From assembly GCA_003435055.1 (NCBI GenBank), contig QUMM01000007.1, forward strand, positions 72,020 through 136,019: DNA of 64,000 nucleotides. The letters run 5' to 3'. The notes beneath the pieces are model-generated. The model made no database searches. It saw nothing but the letters and a program-made list of their open reading frames with translations, and was not told the DNA's origin. Within the stretch, counting starts at the first letter, position 1; the number at the start of each line of letters is the position of its first letter. The stretch comes from Lachnospiraceae bacterium OF09-6 (GTDB taxonomy: Bacteria; Bacillota; Clostridia; Lachnospirales; Lachnospiraceae). Positions 17,149 through 26,140 of this stretch are shown here, piece by piece. The position numbers were made by a program, and so were the translations under genes.

Positions 17149-17655
17149 ATGGAAGAAAAAGAAATTATAGAACTGCGGGCACATCATTTATTATGTATGC
17201 CGATGTATTCCGGACATGGATACAGTGAAGAATTTTGTCAGCATATGTCGGAGGTCATCGACTATCTGCATACAGGAAAGGCATCCTTACGGATTCTGCC
17301 CACACCGGATGAGGTGTGCAGCCATTGTCCGAATCTGCAGCCGGTGTCGGAAGCAGAAGTGGACCTGGAAGGAAATACGCTGAACCGGGAGCTGGTACGA
17401 TCTGAAGATCCACGGGTGGCAGGCCGATCCTGTAAACATGAATCACGAACTTCCACAAAGGATAGCATGTTGCTGGAAGCATTTGGACTGATTGGAGGCA
17501 CTGTGTATACCGCAGAGGAACTGGTGGCAACTGTGCAGAAAAATATGACAGAAGCGATGTTTGAAAAATCCTGCGGAAAATGTTCATGGAGAGAACAGGG
17601 ACTGTGTAATTATGCGATGTGGCAGGAACATTTTCCTAAGCTGTTTTCCAGATAG
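17149..17655 (+). CDS. DUF1284-family cysteine-rich protein
   Basis: The 168-residue protein matches DUF1284: RAHHLLCMPMYSGHGYSEEFC at the N-terminus, DEVCSHCPNL in the middle, and a C-terminal cluster CGKCSWREQGLCNY. The Cys/His pattern suggests metal or FeS binding (inference); no activity is established that I know of. ATG 17149 has GGGGAG upstream and is better than the GTG at 17128, which overlaps the previous gene. A degenerate copy of the 63-bp repeat begins right at its stop codon. Confidence 0.85.
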   Translation: MEEKEIIELRAHHLLCMPMYSGHGYSEEFCQHMSEVIDYLHTGKASLRILPTPDEVCSHCPNLQPVSEAEVDLEGNTLNRELVRSEDPRVAGRSCKHESRTSTKDSMLLEAFGLIGGTVYTAEELVATVQKNMTEAMFEKSCGKCSWREQGLCNYAMWQEHFPKLFSR

Positions 17656-17735
17656 GCCACATATCGGGTATATAAGTGTCATCCGACCCCGGAAAAGAAG
17701 AAGCAAGTGAAATCCGAGGTCATGTCCAGAATGAG
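17654..17735 (+). repeat. Diverged copy of the 63-bp hairpin repeat
   Basis: One full diverged unit and the start of a second follow the DUF1284 stop codon. The stretch CCCCGGAAAAGAAGAAGCAA, then GTGAAATCCGAGGTCATGT, matches the array at 50786-50974 closely. Confidence 0.75.
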
Positions 17736-17814
17736 AGAAACTCACAAAATAGCCTGTAGAACAGTAGATATGTTGACAAATGCCTGTTTTTTTCATACAC
17801 TTAGATATAAAGAT

Positions 17815-18009
17815 GTTGGGGGCAAAAGCCCCCAACTATGATACCCGCGGATTGTTTCGTGCTTCGCACTCCCACAATCCTACCCACTATTCGCATATCG
17901 TGGGATTAAAATCCCACTTTTATGCTCATATTTGGGGCGGGTCCCAAGGTCTTTCATCCACTAATAAGCAAGCTTATGTGGATTTAGACCTTTTGACCCT
18001 GGTATCATA
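17815..18009. other. Multi-hairpin intergenic element closed by a terminal inverted repeat
   Basis: A GC-rich hairpin (GTTGGGGGC 17815-17823 with GCCCCCAAC 17828-17836) is followed by TATGATACC (17837-17845), which pairs with GGTATCATA (18001-18009). Enclosed are four further stems: GGATTGT/ACAATCC (17849-17855, 17874-17880) with an inner GTGC/GCAC; GTGGGAT/ATCCCAC (17900-17906, 17911-17917); TTGGG/CCCAA (17932-17936, 17943-17947); and a long arm GGTCT-ATCCAC-ATAAGC against GCTTAT-GTGGAT-AGACC (17948-17990). It could be a structured RNA or a MITE-like repeat. There is no gene in it. Confidence 0.7.
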
Positions 18010-18035
18010 AAAAAATGATAAAATGGAGAAATAAC

Positions 18036-19444
18036 ATGAGAGTTTATAATACGATGACAAAGAAAAAAGAGGAGTTTGTGCCTCTGGTACCTGGTAAAGT
18101 AAGCATGTATGTATGCGGACCGACTGTGTACAACCTGATTCATATTGGAAATGCACGTCCGATGATTGTGTTTGATACCGTAAGACGTTATATGGAACAT
18201 AAAGGATACGAAGTGAATTATGTGTCCAATTTTACAGACGTGGATGATAAGATCATCAAGAAAGCCATTGAAGAAGGGATTACTGCAGAAGAAGTATCTC
18301 AGCGTTATATTGCAGAATGCAAGAAAGATATGACAGACATGAATGTAAAGCCGGCCACCACACATCCACTGGCGACACAGGAGATCGATGGAATGATTGA
18401 TATGATCTCCACATTGATTGAAAAGGGCTATGCGTATCCAGCGGCAGATGGAACGGTATATTTCCGTACTCGCCAGTTTAAAGAATATGGCAAGCTGTCT
18501 CACAAGAATCTGGATGATCTGAGAGCTGGAAACAGATCACTTCTGGTATCAGGAGAAGATCAGAAGGAAGATCCGTTGGATTTCGTACTCTGGAAGCCGA
18601 AGAAAGAGGGAGAACCATCCTGGCCGTCTCCATGGTGCGACGGACGTCCTGGCTGGCATATTGAGTGTTCTGTGATGTCTAAAAAGTATCTTGGAGAAGA
18701 AATCGATATTCATGCAGGCGGGGAAGACCTGATTTTCCCACATCATGAGAATGAGATTGCACAGAGCGAATGCTGCAACGGAAAGGAATTTGCAAGATAT
18801 TGGCTGCACAATGCGTTCCTGAACATTGATAACCGTAAGATGTCCAAGTCTCTTGGCAACTTTTTCACTGTTCGTGAGATCGGAGAAAAATATGATCTGC
18901 AGGTACTGCGTTTCTTCATGCTCAGTGCACATTACAGAAGTCCGCTGAATTTCAGTGCTGATCTGATGGAAGCGTCAAAGAACGCGCTGGATCGTATTAT
19001 CAATGCAGTAGAGAATCTGAAGTTCCTGGTAGGTAATGGAGCAGAAGGTGAGATGACAGAAGCTGAACAGAAAGAAGTGGAAGGTCTCGCTGAGTTTGAG
19101 AAGAAATTCGATGAAGCCATGGACGATGATTCAATACCGCAGATGCTATCGCAGCGATCTTCGAACTGGTAAAATATGCCAACAGCAATGTAACAGCGGA
19201 AAATACAAAGGCATTTATCAACACAGTAAAAGAGAAAATCGTCAGTCTGGCTGATATTCTGGGACTGGTTGTGGAAAAAGAAGAAGAAATTCTGGACAGC
19301 GATATTGAAAAGCTGATCGAAGAACGTCAGGCAGCCAGAAAAGAAAAGAATTTTGCAAGAGCAGATGAGATCCGTAACCTTCTGCTGGAAAAAGGAATTG
19401 TATTAAAGGATACCAGAGAAGGCGTAAAATGGGAGAGAGCATAA
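18036..19444 (+). CDS. cysS: Cysteinyl-tRNA synthetase (frameshifted)
   Basis: The class I synthetase charges tRNA-Cys. Visible are [16 protein letters not shown] with the HIGH-type motif, zinc-binding [10 protein letters not shown] and [15 protein letters not shown], and the KMSKS loop [11 protein letters not shown]. The frame breaks at 19130, where GATTCAAT should be GATTTCAAT; adding one T gives a normal [21 protein letters not shown]-terminus ending at 19444. I chose ATG 18036 for its GGAG 7 bp upstream. The stop TAA overlaps the ATG of mrnC. The multi-hairpin element ends 26 bp before the start. Confidence 0.95.
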
Positions 19445-19908
19445 TGAACCAGGATTATCTGGAAGCGCAGATGCATCTGGAAGAGAAGGATTTGCGCCAG
19501 TATTCGCCTCTGGTTCTGGCCTATATTGGTGATGGTGTGTTCGAACTGATTATCCGGACGATTATGGTACGGCAGGATAACAGCCCGGTGCAAAAGCTTC
19601 ACAGGCGAACCAGTACGCTTGTGAAGGCTGAGAATCAGGCAGAGATGATAGACCGGATGATGGAGCATCTTACAGAAGAAGAGGTGGCTGTGTACCGTAG
19701 AGGGAGAAATGCCAGGTCCTGTACCAAGGCGAAGAATGCATCTACCGGAACGTACCGGAAGGCTACCGGATTTGAGGCTTTGATTGGGTATCTGTATCTT
19801 CAGAAGAAGACAGAGCGCATTATTGACCTGGTGAAGATTGGGCTGGAAGGGGAAGACTTTAAAAGAGTGGATACCCATAACCATCACGGAGAACACAAAG
19901 AACATTAA
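19444..19908 (+). CDS. mrnC: Mini-ribonuclease III
   Basis: The 154-residue protein is an RNase III catalytic domain without the dsRNA-binding domain, as in Mini-III, which matures 23S rRNA in Firmicutes. Motifs seen are SPLVLAYIGDGVFELIIRTI and TGFEALIGYLYL, holding the acidic catalytic residues. ATG 19444 follows GGGAGAG and overlaps the cysS stop; the ATG 15 bp earlier lacks a site. The cysS-mrnC-rlmB order is common in Firmicutes and supports all three calls. Confidence 0.95.
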   Translation: MNQDYLEAQMHLEEKDLRQYSPLVLAYIGDGVFELIIRTIMVRQDNSPVQKLHRRTSTLVKAENQAEMIDRMMEHLTEEEVAVYRRGRNARSCTKAKNASTGTYRKATGFEALIGYLYLQKKTERIIDLVKIGLEGEDFKRVDTHNHHGEHKEH

Positions 19909-19920
19909 AAGAGTGCAAAA

Positions 19921-19961
19921 ATTCAGAGCCATATATATCGAGTATGAGCATGGCTCTGAAT
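19921..19961. terminator. Hairpin between mrnC and rlmB
   Basis: ATTCAGAGCCAT (19921-19932) pairs perfectly with ATGGCTCTGAAT (19950-19961). The following CTTTAT is a weak T tract, so this may be an attenuator. Confidence 0.6.
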
Positions 19962-19980
19962 CTTTATAAGTGAGGAAAAC

Positions 19981-20727
19981 ATGAGATACGAAGAATTAAC
20001 AATTGAGGGGAGAAATGCAGTCACAGAGGCATTTCGTTCCGGAAAAACCATTGATAAGTTATTTGTTCTGGATGGCTGCCAGGATGGACCGGTAAGAACT
20101 ATTCTTCGAGAAGCCAAAAAGCATGACACAATTATCAATTTTGTAGCAAAAGAACGACTGGATCAGATGAGTGAGACAGGAAAGCATCAGGGAGTCATTG
20201 CCATAGCAGCAGCTTATGAATATGCAGAAGTAGAGGATATTCTGGCTCTGGCAGCAGAAAAAGGAGAAGCGCCATTTATTTTCCTGCTGGATAATATCGA
20301 AGATCCGCACAATCTGGGTGCTATTATCCGTACAGCGAACCTGGCGGGTGCCCATGGAGTGATTATCCCAAAACGTCGTGCGGTTGGACTGACGGCAACC
20401 GTAGCCAGAACCTCGGCAGGGGCACTGAACTACACACCAGTGGCTAAGGTGACCAATTTAAGCAAGACCATTGAAGAACTGAAAAAACAGGGCATGTGGT
20501 TTGTCTGCGCCGATATGGGTGGAGAGAGTATGTACCGTCTGAATCTGACTGGACCAATTGGTCTGGTGATCGGCAATGAAGGCGAAGGCGTCAGCAGACT
20601 GATAAAAGAAAAATGTGACTATGTGGCATCAATTCCGATGAAAGGAGATATTGATTCTCTGAATGCATCGGTGGCAGCGGGGGTATTAGCTTATGAGATT
20701 GTACGTCAACGGCTTGGCGAAAAATAG
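19981..20727 (+). CDS. rlmB: 23S rRNA (guanosine-2'-O)-methyltransferase, TrmH/SpoU family
   Basis: The 248-residue SPOUT enzyme has an N-terminal substrate-binding domain (YEELTIEGRNAVTEAFRSGK) and the three knot motifs NIEDPHNLGAIIRTA, GNEGEGVSRL and IPMKGDIDSLNASVAAGVLA. RlmB-type enzymes methylate the 2'-OH of a conserved guanosine in 23S rRNA. Length is normal. The 3' end overlaps the putative start of the next gene. Confidence 0.93.
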   Translation: MRYEELTIEGRNAVTEAFRSGKTIDKLFVLDGCQDGPVRTILREAKKHDTIINFVAKERLDQMSETGKHQGVIAIAAAYEYAEVEDILALAAEKGEAPFIFLLDNIEDPHNLGAIIRTANLAGAHGVIIPKRRAVGLTATVARTSAGALNYTPVAKVTNLSKTIEELKKQGMWFVCADMGGESMYRLNLTGPIGLVIGNEGEGVSRLIKEKCDYVASIPMKGDIDSLNASVAAGVLAYEIVRQRLGEK

Positions 20728-23700
20728 AACAGGAAATCATACCGGATATCTTGCAGGCTTTCTTTTCCTGCTGATCGTCATGATCAGCGGGCAGAAAGCC
20801 TGTGCTGCTGTTACGGAAGGAGAACCGGGAAAGACCTACAGCGGTGAATATGTGGTGATTGTAAATGCAGGGGAAGAGAATACGGAAAGTACCGGAAAAC
20901 TGACTTTTGCAGAAGGAACAGATATTCAAAGTCTGAGTACTCACAGTGAGGCAGTATCCGACACGGCGGAAAGGGAGGCTGTGCCATATAATCTGGCAGA
21001 ACTTTCCGGTGAGGCAGTTAAAAGTAGTAATGACAGCGCTGCCTGTGGACTGACCACTTATGAAATCGGAAGTCAGAGAATCTTTTATACCTATCATGGA
21101 TACCGTACCTTTACCTGCATTGGCAGTGGAAACAACTGTTACATCTGGATGGAGAATGGACTGAAAAATACATATGATGCTGCGGGGAAAACAGATCGGA
21201 TAGCCGGTGATATGATGCAGACATATGAACAGGGTGCATATGAGACATTGTATGAACTCAGTGGCGGAAATATTCCATGCAGAGATGGAAGTGGAAAGCT
21301 GTCCATAGCCCTGGAGCAGATATCCAGCGCCAGTGGTGTCTATATGGGAAAAGGAAATGAACCAGACATTACAGCAATCCATATCAATACCAAATCGGCG
21401 GCTGATTATACATACGGAAGTATGCGGACAACCAGTGCACTTCTGGTACACGAAGGACAGCATGCACTGTTTGAAGAGTTTACATCCTATAATTATGCAG
21501 AAAAGTATATGGGAATCAATGAGGGCTTATCGGTGGCGGCAATGGAATATGTCTGGGGCAACAGTGATACCAGCAACTGGCTGGGATATATTGCGAGAAA
21601 TCATGAGGTGCAAAATGGATCCTCCATTTTATATCGCTCTTATCGAAATAAGACAGCACAGGATTATAGTTTGCCGTATCTGTTTGTGCGGTATCTCATT
21701 AATCGCAAATCAGGAGAGTATAACCCCGCTGCATTTTTTCGTGCTGCATATGGAGTATCCGCAGCAGATAAAACAGCCGGGACTTATCTGCAGGCGGTTA
21801 TGGGAGAAAATGTCGGTTTTGCAGATCTGGTAACAGATTTTTACACGGCTATTGCAGCCGATGAGTCGTCAGGCCGTTACGGATTTGAGGGAGATGCTGT
21901 GGTACAGAGTACATTGAATGCCTATCCGTACTATGTGGGGGGAAGCGGCAGTGAGGTGAGTCTGGAACCTACAGCGGCAATTCTTCTTCATCTGGGACAG
22001 GGAGGCAGCTTTACGGTACCGTCCAATGGTGGAAGTCATATCCGTTATCGGATTATCGGAGAAAAGAACAGTACCTTAAATCCAGGAACAGGAAGTGGTA
22101 CGGCAGAAGATCCGTATCAGATCACAACCGTAAAAGAATGGAATCAGATAGCAAATCGGCCGGGCGGTCATTATCGGCTGATGAACGACCTGATCTTTAC
22201 CGGGAATGCAGTTACGATGATTGGAACATTTTCAGGAGAACTGGATGGAAATGGGCATACGATAAAAGGGGTGACACATCCGATCTGTTCTGTGAATGCA
22301 GGGAAGATACAAAATCTGAATGTGCAGGCAAATGTGACAGGAGTAGCCAGTAATTCGTATGGAGTGATCACACAGATGAATCAGGGACTGATTGATCATT
22401 GCACGGTTACCGGAACGATGAAAACAATTCTGTATGGACAATATACGAGTGTAGGTACACATACCGGAGTTATAGCCGGTGAGAACGAAGAGGCCGGGAC
22501 GATTCAGTATTGTACCGTAACAGCAGTGACAGAGCTGACGGCATCTGCCCTGCAGTCCAGAAATGGAGGAATAGCAGGATCCAACAGAGGAATCATTGCG
22601 AACTGCTGTTTTAAAGGAAGTTTGAAAGTGAATCAGCCAGATGAATCAGCGACAGTCTATACTGGGGGAATTGCAGGTGAAACAGGTGTAAATGGTGGTA
22701 TTGGAGGCAGTATAAAACAATGTCTGAATTCCGGAGAGATTATTGTGACTGGAGGTGTGGCACAGACCGGTCAGATCTGTGGGAACAAATTGCATGCGTA
22801 CCTCACAAACTGCTACGGAAAGAATAACACCCTTCCGTTGTTTGGCACGGAAAAAGAAGATGCACAGCAGACAACCAGTAAAAAGCTGACAGACGAGGAA
22901 TGGAAAAATGGGGATTCTTTTACCGGATTAGATTTTAATTCTGGATGGCAGATGGGGACGGATGGACCGGAAATGACCGGGGCAGATAGTATTTTTAGCC
23001 TTGAGGTGACCGGGCAGCCAACCTATTGCTATGTGGGAGAGGAACTTTACCGATGGGGAAGTCTGAAGGTAAACAATTCAAATTATATACAAATCACAGG
23101 TGATATGATTGCACAATTTGACAGTTCTAAAAGTGGCAACAGTCAGGTAGTGGTGAGATATAGGGGAAGAACGCTGACTTATTCCATAAAAGTAAAAGAG
23201 CCGGTAACAGTGGCCAGTTTGCAGCTATCCGGCAAACCAAAGAAAACAGCCTATGTAGAAGGAGAGAAATTTGATCCAAACGGTATTCTGATGCTGGCAA
23301 AAATTGATGGAGAAGAACAGATGCGTTATATCCGGTCTGGTTTTCAGTGCAGACCGGAAACATTAAAGACATCGGATACCAGCGTGACCATTACTTATTA
23401 TGGGCAGACGATATCGATACCGGTTACCGTATCTGCAAAGATACCAAAAAAACTGGAGATTTATGAGGAACAGAACCGAAGATACACAGCGGGAACACGA
23501 TTGGACCTGTCGGAGGTAAAAGTAAGGATTACTTACAGCAACGGGGAAAAATCAACATGGATCACCGAAACAGAATTTGATCAGTATCAGATTCATCTCG
23601 CTAAAAAATCAGTGGACAGCCAGAGCTTATATCAGTTGAAAAAACGCAGACATTAAGCAGTTCGGACGATGGAAGTGTGTACTATCTGTATGCCGGAAGT

Positions 23701-24351
23701 GTGTTGCCAGACAAATATAATGCGGTAAGCTGCAGACTTGGAACGGTCACGATACAGGCACTACTGCAGATAGGCGGACAAAGCAGTAATGCAGGACAGG
23801 AGCCTGGAAATGGTGCAGGAAATAATAATGCAAAAGTGAATGGGAATGATGCAGCAATTCCAGCTATAGTTAAGTTGAATGCCACAAGTCTTCCGCTTCA
23901 GGTGAAAAAGAGTACCACAGCGTTAAAAATAAAAGAGTACACTGCAGGAGATGCGGTAGCCAATTGGAGCAGCTCAAACAAAAAAGCAGCTGTCGTCAAT
24001 GCCAGAACAGGAAAGATTACAGCCAGAAAGACGGGAAAGACTACAATAACCGTAACAATGCAAAGTGGTGCCACAGCAAAATGTCTGATCAAAGTCCAGA
24101 AAGGAAGAGTAAAGACAAAGAAGCTGAATGTCGGAAAAACAGCCATTACTCTAAAGAAAGGAGAAAAATACCGCATTATCTGGGAAAGGCTGCCACTGAC
24201 CTCCAGTGAGAAAGCGACTTTCCAGAGCAGCAAGAAAAAGATTGCCGCTGTATCAGGAAAAGGTATCATTACAGCGAAAAAGAAAGGCACAACGTACATC
24301 ACAGTGAAATCCGGCAGCAAAAAACGAAAGATAAAAGTCACAGTGCGGTAA
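20693..24351 (+). CDS. Large secreted zincin-like metallopeptidase with GLUG and Ig-like domains (frameshifted)
   Basis: The exported protein of about 1,220 residues starts with a hydrophobic signal segment (YLAGFLFLLIVMIS). Around residues 250-290 it has the zinc motif HEGQH (HExxH) followed by NEGLSVAAMEY, the pattern of M30/hyicolysin-type gluzincins. After that come GLUG-type repeats (GGIAGSNRGIIANCCFKGSL and related), two Big_3-like Ig modules (KTAYVEGEKFDPNGILMLAK; RRYTAGTRLDLSEVKVRITY) and two Big_2-like modules at the C-terminus. The frame breaks near 23635; restoring one base joins SLYQ to VEKTQTLSSS. Start is uncertain (ATG 20693 overlaps rlmB). Likely cell-surface or extracellular proteolysis or adhesion. 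Confidence 0.8.
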
Positions 24352-24456
24352 ACCAATGGGACGAAATTGATGATTTTGCTTTTTAAACTGCCGATTTTGC
24401 AAAAATAGGAAATTGGCAAAATAATCTGCTATAATCATAAATGTTTCCAGTCTGTA

Positions 24457-24496
24457 AAGCCTCACCCAAATCTGAAAAGAAATGGATGGGGCTTTT
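24457..24496 (+). terminator. Probable terminator after the metallopeptidase gene
   Basis: AAGCCTCACCC (24457-24467) pairs with wobbles to GGATGGGGCTT (24484-24494) and is followed by TT. The sequence just after the gene (CCAATGGGACGAAATT) weakly resembles the repeat-type terminators at 40.8, 42.6 and 62.9 kb. Confidence 0.55.
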
Positions 24497-24551
24497 GACA
24501 TTTATGCGAGCAATAAGTCAAAGTCCATGCTTATGCAAGATTCCTATGCAA

Positions 24552-24581
24552 CAAAAAACGGATGATCGTCTGATCATCCGT
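24552..24581 (-). terminator. Terminator of tRNA-Thr
   Basis: On the minus strand ACGGATGATC pairs with GATCATCCGT (plus positions 24572-24581 and 24558-24567), ending in six Ts. Confidence 0.9.
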
Positions 24582-24587
24582 TAAGCA

Positions 24588-24660
24588 AGCTGATGACGGG
24601 AGTTGAACCCGTGACCTCCTCATTACCAATGAGGTGCGCTACCACCTGTGCCACATCAGC
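24588..24660 (-). tRNA. tRNA-Thr (anticodon GGT)
   Basis: A 73-nt cloverleaf on the minus strand: acceptor GCTGATG/CATCAGC, anticodon stem CTCAT/ATGAG with loop TGGTAA region giving GGT, T arm GGGTTCAACTCCC. Discriminator base is U; CCA is not encoded. Confidence 0.96.
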
Positions 24661-24742
24661 CTGAGCGATTGCTCGCTACAATTAGATATACTACCATATG
24701 AGTACTAAACTGTCAAGCAATTTTTGTAAATTTATTCATGCT

Positions 24743-25054
24743 CTATATCCGCATGATCAGTTCCAACACAAATACCACGATGCAGGCTGCGGAGGAGACG
24801 AAAAAGAGGCTTTTTCCCATCCAGGCAGCAATCACAGCAACAGCCAAAGCAGCCCATGCGGAGATGAGACTTCCGGTAGCAGATAAAATGGCCGGGAAGG
24901 TCATAACAGCCAGAGTGACGTAAGGAATGTAATACAGAAAGGAGCGAAGGGTAACGTTCCTGATTTCTTTACGAATCAGTGTCAGTGGCAAAATGCGGAT
25001 CAGAGAGGTAACAAGTACCATGATTGCAATATAGATATAAATATTATTCGGCAT
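24743..25054 (-). CDS. azlD: Branched-chain amino acid exporter, small subunit AzlD
   Basis: The 103-residue protein has four hydrophobic helices and the AzlD pattern: TSLIRILPLTLIRK near the N-terminus, then FLYYIPYVTLAVMTFPAIL. AzlCD export branched-chain amino acids and their analogues across the membrane. Its ATG lies inside the end of azlC, whose corrected stop codon is 25044-25046, so the two genes overlap by 11 bp and are co-translated. Confidence 0.92.
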   Translation of the reverse strand: MPNNIYIYIAIMVLVTSLIRILPLTLIRKEIRNVTLRSFLYYIPYVTLAVMTFPAILSATGSLISAWAALAVAVIAAWMGKSLFFVSSAACIVVFVLELIMRI

Positions 25055-25765
25055 CTTTATTATCCTCCTTTACTGGAAAAAAAATCGCGGCAGCACCGGA
25101 TAACAAAATGGTCAGAATAATGACTTTCATACCGGTAGAAATACCTGACAGGAATGGCAGATAAGAGAACAGACTACTGCATAACATGGCTGCGATCACC
25201 AGCCTGCAATGACTTTATTTTTTCTTGCAGGAGGAATGATGACAGCCAGAAACATTCCATACAGAGCCACACTTAAGGCTCTGGTGATCCGGGCTGGCAA
25301 TGCGGTTCCAAGGACTACGCCAAGACAGGTACCCAGTGCCCAGCCTGGGACCGCCACCGCGGCAGTTCCATAAGTATAAAATGGATTCAGCTTTCCGGGA
25401 CGCGAAGAAGAAACGCCAAAGATCTCATCTGTGATGAAGAAACCCGTCCAGAAGCGGTGAAACAGAGAGGTGTCTTCTGACAGCTTCTGAGACAGAGCAC
25501 AGGACATCAGCAGATAACGCAGATTGATAATGGCCTGAGACAGTGCCAGTTCCAGATAAGGAGCTCCCATACTGATAATACTTAAAGCTGCAAATTCTCC
25601 GGCAGAAGTAAAGTTCGTCAGGCTCATGATGGTGGCAGGAAACGCATGAATGCCAAAATTCCTGGCGGCAATACCAAGTGTAAAAGATACGGCAAGATAG
25701 CCGAGAGCAATGGGAATGCCGTCCCGGAGCCCGTCCCGAAAATTTTGTAAATTATAACTGTTCAT
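25044..25765 (-). CDS. azlC: Branched-chain amino acid exporter, large subunit AzlC (frameshifted)
   Basis: AzlC-family permease with the N-terminal FRDGLRDGIPIALGYLAVSF, the MSLTNFTSAGEFAAL segment and the RFWTGFFITDEIFGV segment. The frame stops at 25196, but another frame continues with a hydrophobic AzlC-like end (SYLPFLSGISTGMKVIILTI, then FFPVKEDN) to the stop at 25044. One missing base near 25200 joins them. Corrected length is about 240 residues, normal for AzlC. It is read divergently from the 25.9 kb gene. Confidence 0.92.
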
Positions 25766-25873
25766 AAATACCCCCAGAATATATAATAGTAGGTAGAATT
25801 AGCGTCCGCAGTCTATTATAGGATTCTAATGGAAGAAAAACAACCCTTTCACGGGACGAACAGGAGGATAATT

Positions 25874-26131
25874 ATGCAGTATGATAAAGTTTGCCTGGAG
25901 ACATTTTTAGAGAAACAGACCCAGTTATTTGACGAGCCGGTAGCAGAGACTTTGGAAGAAGCAGAGTATTTTCTGGAGGATTCTCTGGCTGTTGTAAAAA
26001 AGGATATGAAAGAAGTAAAAAAATATTTCAAGGACAATATGGATATTGCCGGTATGTCTGAGGAAGAGATCCTGGAAGCCAGTGAAGTATTTCCACTTCC
26101 AGATGGCAGATACCTGATTGTAGAAGGGTAA
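25874..26131 (+). CDS. Conserved small acidic protein of unknown function
   Basis: The 85-residue product is acidic and mostly helical by composition, with paired segments EEAEYFLEDSLAVVKKDMKE and SEEEILEASEVFPLPDGRYL. I recognise no catalytic motif and assign no function. ATG 25874 is preceded by AGGAGG at the correct distance; the longer ATG at 25829 is not. It lies 9 bp before the MrfA-like helicase and is almost certainly co-transcribed with it, so it could be a helicase partner (inference). Confidence 0.8.
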   Translation: MQYDKVCLETFLEKQTQLFDEPVAETLEEAEYFLEDSLAVVKKDMKEVKKYFKDNMDIAGMSEEEILEASEVFPLPDGRYLIVEG

Positions 26132-26140
26132 CAGGAATCA

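Noticed and set aside
17815..18035. T-box riboswitch upstream of cysS
   Set aside because: No AGGGTGGNACCGCG core and no terminator with T-run ahead of the start; the fold is also closed by its own end repeats.
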